Shown in pieces: positions 1-4,667 of a stretch of DNA of 5,361 bases. The DNA is from Chloroflexota bacterium. Its GTDB lineage: Bacteria > Chloroflexota > Anaerolineae > Anaerolineales > VGOW01. The position numbers and the translations under genes were made by a program. The notes under the pieces are model-generated. The model did not search any database. It saw only the letters and a list, made by a program, of their open reading frames with translations, and was not told the origin of the DNA. Within the stretch, counting starts at the first letter, position 1; each line of letters opens with the position of its first letter. The stretch spans positions 1 through 5,361 of the forward strand of contig JACRLA010000137.1 of assembly GCA_016215145.1 (NCBI GenBank). The letters are read 5' to 3'.

Positions 1-414
1 GCCGATCTCCAATCTCAAAAATACGACACCGCCGAATGGGTGAATCAAACCACCGCCGTGCCAGACGCGCAGGGTTCGGCAAAAATTAAAACGCCCAATG
101 GATTGATTGACGTGCGCTTGACATTGGCGGGCAACACGATCAAAGCCATCATGATCGGCGGAGATTTTTTTGCTGCCGAGGGCGCAGTTGCCGATCTCGA
201 AGCCTCACTGCGCTGGCACACCGCCGATCCAAAAGCCGTGGTCGCCACACTCGAATCCGTTTATGCCAAACGCACAAACGATCTGGCGTCACTCCCCTTC
301 GATCCACTCACGCAAACGATCCAGCAAGCCATCCGCCGCGCGCGCGTTGCCGAGTCGGCATCACGCGCCGACCCCTACGGATGCTTCGTCACGCCGGAGG
401 GCGCGCATGTTTGA
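1..414 (+). CDS. lplA: Lipoate-protein ligase, C-terminal part (5' end outside window)
   Basis: The reading frame is open from base 1 to a TGA at 412-414, giving 137 visible residues; the start lies upstream of the window. The visible part looks like the accessory C-terminal domain of LplA-type ligases. A linker-type KYDTAEW segment (residues 7-13) is followed by a small alpha/beta domain with an IDVRLTLAGNTIKAIMIGGD stretch (36-55), GGDFF at 53-57 and an acidic helix ending in LRW. In this family the domain helps activate lipoate or octanoate with ATP and move it to a lysine of GcvH or E2 acceptor domains. The catalytic domain is not visible, so activity cannot be judged. The tail (about 100-137) is helical and basic, then ends in PYGCFVTPEG. 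The stop overlaps the next start by 8 bp, so the two genes are probably translationally coupled and co-transcribed. An in-frame GTG at 40-42 is internal, not the start. Confidence 0.75.
   Translation, partial: ADLQSQKYDTAEWVNQTTAVPDAQGSAKIKTPNGLIDVRLTLAGNTIKAIMIGGDFFAAEGAVADLEASLRWHTADPKAVVATLESVYAKRTNDLASLPFDPLTQTIQQAIRRARVAESASRADPYGCFVTPEGAHV
396..400 (+). promoter_or_regulatory. Ribosome binding site for the lipS2-like gene
   Basis: GGAGG lies 6 bases before the ATG at 407, inside the end of the upstream ligase gene. It fixes the start of the radical-SAM gene at 407, although the frame stays open back to 170 without a comparable site. Confidence 0.75.
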
Positions 415-1357
415 AAGAGATTCGATCTCGTCGCAGTTGAACTACGGCGAGATCACAAAGAGCGCAAGAGAGATCGTCTTCCACGCACCCGGACTCAAGC
501 GATTCAAAACAACCGAATACACCACGCAAGAGGTCACACATTTTGCCTCGGTCAGCGTGACCGGTACCGAATGCGCGCTCGCCTGCGATCACTGTCAAAT
601 GCAAGTTTTGCAAGGCATGACCGCTTTGCCAAAGTTCGACGGCTCACTTTTCGATCTGTGCTGCGATCTCGCCGGACGCGGCACGCGCGGCGTGTTGATC
701 TCCGGCGGCTCCGACAAACATGGGCGCGTCCCACTACTGCGTCACATCCCCGATCTCATTCGCGCTCGCCGCGAACTCGACTTCACCATTCGCGTTCACC
801 CCGGCTTGCCCGACGAAGAAACCGTTGCCGCGCTCGCCGAAGTGGGAATTGATGGCGCGATGGTTGACATCATCGGCGACGACGAAACGATCCGCGACGT
901 GTATCACCTCAACACAACGGCGGCAGAATACGAAACGGTGTTGGAGCGATTGGAACGTCATCACGTCCCCGCCGTGCCGCACATTATTTTGGGATTGCAT
1001 CACGGCAAGATGCGCGGCGAGTGGAAGGCATTAGAGATGATCGCCCGCCACGCGCGGAAATTTTTAGTGCTGGTGATCTTGATGCCGTTGACCGGAACGC
1101 CGATGATCGGGGTGACGCCGCCAACCGTTGACGAACTTTCTTCCTTCTTCACCTTAGCGCGCAGCACCCTACCCGATACGCCTGTGATGTTAGGCTGCGC
1201 CCGCCCACTCGGAAAAATTAAAGTTGAAATTGATCGCGCCGCAGTAGACGCCGGATTCAACGGCATTGCTTTCCCTGCCGAAGGCATCATCGCTTACGCC
1301 CGCGAGCGCGGCATGACGCCGAAGTTCGTGGATGCGTGCTGTGGAGTTAATTGGTAG
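407..1357 (+). CDS. lipS2: Radical SAM protein, probable lipoyl synthase component LipS2
   Basis: The 316-residue protein carries a canonical radical-SAM motif C56-X3-C60-X2-C63 that would hold the SAM-cleaving [4Fe-4S] cluster. A GG motif at 100-101 (LISGGSD) fits SAM binding, and a TIM-barrel-like alternation follows to about residue 290. Further cysteines at 85-86, 264 (GCARPLG) and 311-312 (the CC near the C-terminus) are candidate ligands for an auxiliary cluster, the sulfur donor expected of a lipoyl synthase. From published work on the family, LipS1 and LipS2 together insert sulfur at C8 and C6 of protein-bound octanoyl chains. The assignment rests on sequence character and on position beside the LipS1-like gene and two lipoate ligases. 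The short, BioB-like form and the order ligase-S2-S1 favour LipS2, but the S1/S2 labels were assigned from memory. The main alternative is another BioB-like radical SAM enzyme. The start is set by GGAGG at 396-400. Confidence 0.72.
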   Translation: MFERDSISSQLNYGEITKSAREIVFHAPGLKRFKTTEYTTQEVTHFASVSVTGTECALACDHCQMQVLQGMTALPKFDGSLFDLCCDLAGRGTRGVLISGGSDKHGRVPLLRHIPDLIRARRELDFTIRVHPGLPDEETVAALAEVGIDGAMVDIIGDDETIRDVYHLNTTAAEYETVLERLERHHVPAVPHIILGLHHGKMRGEWKALEMIARHARKFLVLVILMPLTGTPMIGVTPPTVDELSSFFTLARSTLPDTPVMLGCARPLGKIKVEIDRAAVDAGFNGIAFPAEGIIAYARERGMTPKFVDACCGVNW

Positions 1358-1434
1358 CTGATAGCCGATAGCAAATAGCAGATGGCGTATCACTTGCGGT
1401 CAACCATCTGCCATTCGCTATAAGCCATCAGCCA
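1355..1434 (+). repeat. Inverted array of degenerate 7-bp repeats filling the lipS2-lipS1 spacer
   Basis: Five successive heptamers of the form T(A/G)GCNNA run from the stop codon: TAGCTGA, TAGCCGA, TAGCAAA, TAGCAGA and TGGCGTA (1355-1389). After 14 unrelated bases, reverse-complement units follow in 1404-1434: CCATCTG, CCATTCG, CTATAAG, CCATCAG and a partial CCA. The two halves form arms at 1357-1385 and 1404-1432 that match at 24 of 29 positions around an 18-base loop. In mRNA this could be a long imperfect hairpin between the two genes. There is no T-tract after it, so it is not a typical intrinsic terminator. The stop codon of the lipS2-like gene is itself the first three bases of the array. 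Heptamer tandem repeats are known from cyanobacteria (STRR elements); whether these belong to such a class was not checked. Confidence 0.8.
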
Positions 1435-1439
1435 AGAAC

Positions 1440-2540
1440 ATGGCAAAAGTCTCTCTCTCCTCTCTCGAACAAGCCGAACAATTAAACATCAGCCCCGACT
1501 ACGTCCGCCTGTCGATGGCGGCGGCGATTGAATTGGGATTGAAGAAGGGTCGCCTGTTTCGTGACGCGCATTGTGGCTGCATCAACCTTTTGCAAAATTA
1601 TCCCGAAGGATGCTACGCCAACTGCACTTATTGCGGACTCGCCCGCGAGCGACCCGGCGTCCCCGAAGACAACACGTTCATCCGCGTGGCGTGGCCCCTC
1701 TTCCCCACCGATCTCGTCGCCGAGAAAATTGCTGAGCATCAAGATCGCGTTGGGCGAGTGTGTATTGCCCAAGTGCAAGATCATCGCGCCTACGATGACC
1801 TGATTGATATGACGAAGCGCGTGCGCCGTTTAAGTGACGTGCCGATCTCGGCGCTGGTCTCGGCGACCACGTTGAACGAAGAGCGTTTACACATAATCAA
1901 AGACGCCGGCGCCGATATTATCGGCGTGGGTTTGGACGCGGCATCCGAAGAAGTTTTCTATCACACGCGCGGCAAAGGCACACGCGGACCGCACACTTGG
2001 GAATACCACTGGCACATCGTCCGCGCCGCGCGCCAACTGTTTGGGGCAATGAAAGTGAATTGCCACATCATCGTCGGCTTGGGTGAAACCGATCTCGAAC
2101 TGGTGAATCTTTTCTATCAACTCAAGTCAGAACAGATCGCCGGATATTTATTTTCTTTCAACCCCGAACCCGGCACCGACATGCAGCACGCGCCGCGCGC
2201 GCCGCTTCACCGTTGGCGACGGATTCAGTTAATTAAATATCTCATCGAGAATCGTGATCTGCCGCGTGAGGTGATCGAGTTCGACAGCGTGGGCGAGATC
2301 GCGGCTATTCACGCGCCCGACATGATGGTTGAAGTCGCCATTAATACCGGAATGCCGTTTATGACCAATGGCTGCCCCGATAAAAACGGAGTGATGGCGT
2401 GCAATCGTCCTTACGGCTCGTATCGCCCCGGCGAAGACTTTCGTGATTACCCCATCCAACCGGATGAAGACGATTTGATTCAGATTCGTCAACAGATGCG
2501 ACTAGAAGAAGTGTGGGGAATGGCGTACAGCAGCGTATAG
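1440..2540 (+). CDS. lipS1: Radical SAM protein, probable lipoyl synthase component LipS1
   Basis: The 366-residue protein has the radical-SAM motif C58-X3-C62-X2-C65 (PEGCYANCTYCGLARE). Two more cysteines lie just before it at 45 and 47 (AHCGCINLL). Others sit near the C-terminus at 312 and 321, in GCPDKNG...ACNRPYGSY, a conserved-looking block. The paired N- and C-terminal cysteines would suit an auxiliary [4Fe-4S] cluster used as sulfur source, as in LipA and BioB. Other barrel landmarks are VGLGETDLE (212-220), typical of the SAM-binding region of BioB-like enzymes, and FSFNPEPGT (238-246). The expected role is one of the two sulfur insertions into octanoyl-protein, together with the LipS2-like partner upstream. 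The protein lacks the CX4CX5C N-terminal motif of classical LipA. The ATG at 1440 has no good Shine-Dalgarno sequence; the array ends 5 bases before it. The S1 label is less certain than the lipoate-synthesis role. Confidence 0.75.
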   Translation: MAKVSLSSLEQAEQLNISPDYVRLSMAAAIELGLKKGRLFRDAHCGCINLLQNYPEGCYANCTYCGLARERPGVPEDNTFIRVAWPLFPTDLVAEKIAEHQDRVGRVCIAQVQDHRAYDDLIDMTKRVRRLSDVPISALVSATTLNEERLHIIKDAGADIIGVGLDAASEEVFYHTRGKGTRGPHTWEYHWHIVRAARQLFGAMKVNCHIIVGLGETDLELVNLFYQLKSEQIAGYLFSFNPEPGTDMQHAPRAPLHRWRRIQLIKYLIENRDLPREVIEFDSVGEIAAIHAPDMMVEVAINTGMPFMTNGCPDKNGVMACNRPYGSYRPGEDFRDYPIQPDEDDLIQIRQQMRLEEVWGMAYSSV

Positions 2541-2637
2541 CGTATTGCATATCGTGTTTTGCGTAGCAAAGGAATACGCAATACGAAATACGTATCACGT
2601 ATCACTCATCACGTATCACTCATCACGCTTCACCATC
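2538..2637 (+). repeat. Second degenerate 7-bp repeat array, in the lipS1-ligase spacer
   Basis: Heptamers begin at the TAG stop: TAGCGTA, TTGCATA, TCGTGTT, TTGCGTA (2538-2565). After nine bases the opposite orientation follows: TACGCAA, TACGAAA, TACGTAT, CACGTAT, CACTCAT, CACGTAT, CACTCAT, CACGCTT (2575-2630), then decay. TTGCGTA (2559-2565) and TACGCAA (2575-2581) form the perfect core of a hairpin that extends to GTTTTGCGTA / TACGCAATAC with one mismatch and a 9-base loop. The first half shares the T(A/G/T)GCNNA pattern with the array at 1355-1434, so both spacers seem to hold members of the same repeat type. The 110-bp spacer contains no recognisable gene, Shine-Dalgarno sequence or T-tract terminator. 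Confidence 0.75.
2596..2623 (+). repeat. Exact 14-bp tandem duplication inside the heptamer array
   Basis: CACGTATCACTCAT occurs twice in direct succession (2596-2609 and 2610-2623), followed by CACG, the start of a third unit. A repeat unit of two heptamers suggests recent slippage within the older, decayed 7-bp array. Confidence 0.85.
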
Positions 2638-2650
2638 CGCCACCTACCCC

Positions 2651-3724
2651 ATGCCCCCGCCCATCCGTCTTCTCTCTCTCGGCACTACGCACTGGCTTAA
2701 CACCCAAGCCGTGTATCACGCCCTCGCCGAGACCATGACTGCCGAGTCACCTGACACAATTATTTTTGCTCAACCGCTTCAACCGTATCTGTGCATCGGC
2801 TATCACCAAGAATTAGACTCGGTTTTAGATCGTCAAGCCTGCGCGCGCATGAGTCTGCCCATTGTGCGGCGGCGCGTGGGCGGTGGCGCAACGTATCTCG
2901 ACGTCAACCAACTTTTTTATCAGTGCATCTTTCACCACACGCGCCTGCCCGCCATCATCACCGACGTTTACGCCCGCCTGCTTGCCGCGCCTGTTGCCAC
3001 ATTGAAATCGCTTGGGCTGAACGCAGAACTGCGCGATGAGAATGAGATCGAAGTAGGGCGCGACCCTAGCGGTCGCCCTGACGGCAAACGCATCGCCGGG
3101 ATCGGCGGCGGACGCATCGGCGAGTCGGCGGTGGTGGTCGGCAACATCTTGTTCAACTTTGATTACAACGTGATGACTCAGGCGTGGCGCGCGCCGTCGG
3201 AATCGTTTCGCCGTCTCGCTTCTCAATCATTGCGCGAGCGAGTCACAACATTGTGGAGCGAACTTCCGCTCCCCATCTCGCCACAAGAAGTTCAACGAAT
3301 GATGATCGAAGAGTTTGCCCGCGTCCTTAAACGTCCGCTTGAGCCAGGCAACTTAACTCCTGTTGAAGAAGAGAAAATTAAAGAGGTCGGTAAACGGCTG
3401 AAATCGTATAACTGGTTAGCGATGCACCAGAACGGCGCGAAGCCCATGAAGTCTCTAAAAATTTCGCGCGGCGTGTTCATCCGCGCCGAAGAATTAACAG
3501 TGGGCGAGTATCAACTGCGCGCCACAATTTCGCGCGGCGTGTTCATCCGCGCCGAAGAATTAACAGTGGGCGAGTATCAACTGCGCGCCACATTTCGCGT
3601 GCGCGACGACGTGATCGAACATGCTGTGTTAGAGAGTGAACCTGAGCGAGATTGGGGAGAAACGACGACTAATCTTACGGGGATTAAAGTAAAAGATTGG
3701 CGAGAAACATTGAAAATGCTTTAA
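2651..3724 (+). CDS. Lipoate-protein ligase A family protein with in-frame insertions
   Basis: The 357-residue protein belongs to the biotin/lipoate ligase (BPL_LplA_LipB) fold. The N-terminal catalytic domain (about 1-225) has the nucleotide/lipoate loop RRRVGGGATYLD (73-84), DENEIEV (129-135) and the active-site region GKRIAGIGGGRIG (145-157), then VVVGNILFNFDYNVM. A linker (KSYNWL, 251-256) leads to an LplA-type C-terminal domain (about 265-357). The role is transfer of octanoate or lipoate to acceptor proteins, probably feeding the LipS1/LipS2 pair upstream. In E. coli LplA the catalytic lysine directly precedes (I/V)-S-G; here that position is Arg147, with Lys146 one residue earlier, so catalysis or specificity may differ. 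Residues 136-143 derive from a small palindrome, and residues 271-292 are repeated exactly as 293-314; without the duplication the protein would have 335 residues. The start fits the family N-terminus, but no Shine-Dalgarno sequence precedes it. It is the second ligase of the cluster and clearly differs from the first. Confidence 0.8.
   Translation: MPPPIRLLSLGTTHWLNTQAVYHALAETMTAESPDTIIFAQPLQPYLCIGYHQELDSVLDRQACARMSLPIVRRRVGGGATYLDVNQLFYQCIFHHTRLPAIITDVYARLLAAPVATLKSLGLNAELRDENEIEVGRDPSGRPDGKRIAGIGGGRIGESAVVVGNILFNFDYNVMTQAWRAPSESFRRLASQSLRERVTTLWSELPLPISPQEVQRMMIEEFARVLKRPLEPGNLTPVEEEKIKEVGKRLKSYNWLAMHQNGAKPMKSLKISRGVFIRAEELTVGEYQLRATISRGVFIRAEELTVGEYQLRATFRVRDDVIEHAVLESEPERDWGETTTNLTGIKVKDWRETLKML
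3055..3079 (+). repeat. Small palindromic element inside the ligase gene
   Basis: AGGGCGCGACC (3055-3065) and GGTCGCCCT (3071-3079) form a hairpin with a 5-base loop (CTAGC) and a 2-base bulge in the left arm. The element is read in frame as GRDPSGRP between NEIEV and DGKRIAG, where related ligases usually join directly. Similar GTAGGGGCGACC...GGTCGCCCCTAC palindromes are, from memory, dispersed in many Chloroflexota and some cyanobacterial genomes; that link is an inference. Confidence 0.6.
3460..3592 (+). repeat. Exact 66-bp in-frame tandem duplication in the ligase gene
   Basis: Bases 3461-3526 are repeated without any difference at 3527-3592 (one further matching base at 3460). The unit encodes 22 residues beginning ISRGVF and ending LRAT, so the frame is kept. 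The word ATTTCGCG appears at 3461, 3527 and again at 3592, hinting at misalignment between short direct repeats. Complete identity implies a recent event or an assembly error. Confidence 0.95.
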
Positions 3725-3948
3725 GCGGCGACTTGCGCCACTAATGGAACGTCGGCATCCATTTTGCGGATAATTTTTTGAATTGCGTCTACTTGTTTTT
3801 CATCAAATAAAGGCTCGCCGCATTGAGAGCAAACCCAGGCAGATACATTGTCAATGATCAAGTGATAGCCGTTACGATTAATTGTGTAAGCGGTTTTATC
3901 ACGATGCAATTCGCCTTGGCAATGTAAGCATTTCATTTCGTCAGGCAT
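3721..3948 (-). CDS. YgiT-type zinc-ribbon protein (MqsA-like antitoxin domain), apparently solitary
   Basis: The 75-residue protein has two CXXC knuckles, C7-LH-C10 and C40-SQ-C43, that would bind one zinc ion. Between and after them lie the family's usual blocks: YTINRNGYHLIIDNV, a WVC turn, and CGEPLFDEKQVDAIQ followed by a basic helix. This matches the YgiT-type zinc-finger domain found at the N-terminus of MqsA and as small proteins beside DUF4258-type toxin genes. No DNA-binding HTH domain is present. The expected toxin gene would lie immediately upstream on this strand, but that place is taken by a divergent redox gene, so this is an orphan or the remnant of a toxin-antitoxin pair. The start may be the ATG at 3946-3948 or the one encoding Met5 (3934-3936), where many relatives begin (MKCLHC); neither has a strong ribosome binding site. 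Its stop overlaps the convergent ligase stop by 4 bp. AT content is higher than in its neighbours. Confidence 0.8.
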   Translation of the reverse strand: MPDEMKCLHCQGELHRDKTAYTINRNGYHLIIDNVSAWVCSQCGEPLFDEKQVDAIQKIIRKMDADVPLVAQVAA

Positions 3949-3975
3949 AAATTTATTTTAGCATAGCAATGGAGT
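3949..3975. promoter_or_regulatory. Short AT-rich divergent start region
   Basis: Only 27 bp separate the start of the minus-strand zinc-ribbon gene from the plus-strand Rieske gene. The stretch is AT-rich (AAATTTATTTTAGCATAG). Any promoter for either gene must overlap the other gene or this segment. No convincing -35/-10 pair can be assigned by eye. Confidence 0.35.
3971..3974 (+). promoter_or_regulatory. GGAG motif that makes the Rieske gene start ambiguous
   Basis: GGAG ends one base before the ATG at 3976, too close for normal use. An in-frame TTG at 3985-3987 lies 10 bases after the motif, a workable spacing that would remove only three residues. The ATG start is kept as default. Confidence 0.4.
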
Positions 3976-4647
3976 ATGGAAACTTTGCGAATCATAGCCA
4001 TCACCGACGACATTCTTGTCTTGAGGGAACTTAATCGAACGGCGGCAGCCCTCGGCGCGACATTCACATCATTCAAGTCAGTGGGTGCGGCGAACTTTGA
4101 TCCCACCCCGATGGTCATCGTGGCAGACGCCGAGAATCCCGAAGCACTAGAAGCAGTGAGACAATGGAAAACACAATTGCCCACAACGTTGATAGCAGCA
4201 TTCGTGTCTAATCCTAGTCGGACGATTTGGGAGCGAGCCGAAGCAGCCGGCTTCGACTTGGTCGCTTCGCGCGGCGCGTTGGCAACGCAGTTGCAAAAGA
4301 AACTCAAAGATTGGCAAAGCGCTCCCGGCAAACGGCGCATGCGGATTTGCGACATCGCGGATCTCGCTGGGCGATTAGGCGTGATCGCTCGTCTTGGCGA
4401 TTTGCCGATTGGTCCGGTGGCGGTCTATCACTTCAACGGCAAAGTATTCGCCGCCGAAGATGTTTGTCCTCACGCTGGCGCGCGGCTATCGGAGGGCGCA
4501 CTCGACGGCACGGTCATCACCTGTCCCATGCACGGCAGTCAATTTAATGTGTGCAGTGGCGAGCGTCTGCGCGGTCCGGCGGACGTTGCGATTAAGACGC
4601 ATCGCGTAGATATGGAAGGCGGCCAAGTGTTTCTTGCACTTGGCTAA
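3976..4647 (+). CDS. Receiver-like domain fused to a Rieske [2Fe-2S] ferredoxin
   Basis: The 223-residue protein has two parts. Residues 1-115 look like a CheY-type receiver: an early acidic pair (D11-D12 after RIIAIT), a hydrophobic strand ending in D51 (MVIVAD) at the phospho-acceptor position, a strand TLIAAFVSN and a helix QLQKKL at the end. The usual lysine of the last strand is not evident (SRG at 98-100), so phosphorylation is uncertain. Residues 120-223 are a NirD/ferredoxin-type Rieske domain: IADLAGRLGVIARLGD, then C164-P-H166-AGARLSEG and C183-PM-H186-GSQF, the four ligands of a [2Fe-2S] cluster, followed by GERLRGPA. No signal peptide or membrane helix is seen, so it is probably cytoplasmic. 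It is the first gene of an operon with the four-cluster ferredoxin 20 bp downstream, and likely passes electrons to or from that complex. The Rieske half is secure; the receiver half is inferred from fold pattern only. Confidence 0.8.
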   Translation: METLRIIAITDDILVLRELNRTAAALGATFTSFKSVGAANFDPTPMVIVADAENPEALEAVRQWKTQLPTTLIAAFVSNPSRTIWERAEAAGFDLVASRGALATQLQKKLKDWQSAPGKRRMRICDIADLAGRLGVIARLGDLPIGPVAVYHFNGKVFAAEDVCPHAGARLSEGALDGTVITCPMHGSQFNVCSGERLRGPADVAIKTHRVDMEGGQVFLALG

Positions 4648-4658
4648 CGCCGGTTTAT

Positions 4659-4663
4659 GGAGG
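4659..4663 (+). promoter_or_regulatory. Ribosome binding site for the four-cluster ferredoxin gene
   Basis: GGAGG lies 4 bases before the ATG at 4668, in the 20-bp gap after the Rieske gene. It supports the start and co-translation as an operon. Confidence 0.7.
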
Positions 4664-4667
4664 CTGA

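Noticed and set aside
1357..1432. Intrinsic terminator between the two radical-SAM genes
   Set aside because: The hairpin arms are long but AT-mixed with an 18-base loop, and no T-tract follows; the 7-bp periodicity explains the structure better.
1440..2540. Classical lipoyl synthase LipA or biotin synthase BioB
   Set aside because: The CX4CX5C motif of LipA is absent, and the neighbours are lipoate ligases rather than biotin genes; the C-terminal GCP...ACNRPYG block suits LipS1 better.
2573..2630. CRISPR-like repeats
   Set aside because: The repeat unit is 7 bp without unique spacers of 30-40 bp and there are no cas genes.
2825..3226. Minus-strand open frame (133 codons) inside the second ligase gene
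   Set aside because: The plus strand carries clear ligase motifs here (GGGATYLD, RIAGIGGG); the antisense product is arginine-rich and without a family pattern.
3933..4355. Minus-strand open frame (140 codons) upstream of the zinc-ribbon gene, considered as its toxin partner
   Set aside because: It is antisense to the receiver-Rieske gene, overlaps the start of the zinc-ribbon gene in another frame, and shows no DUF4258 or MqsR features.
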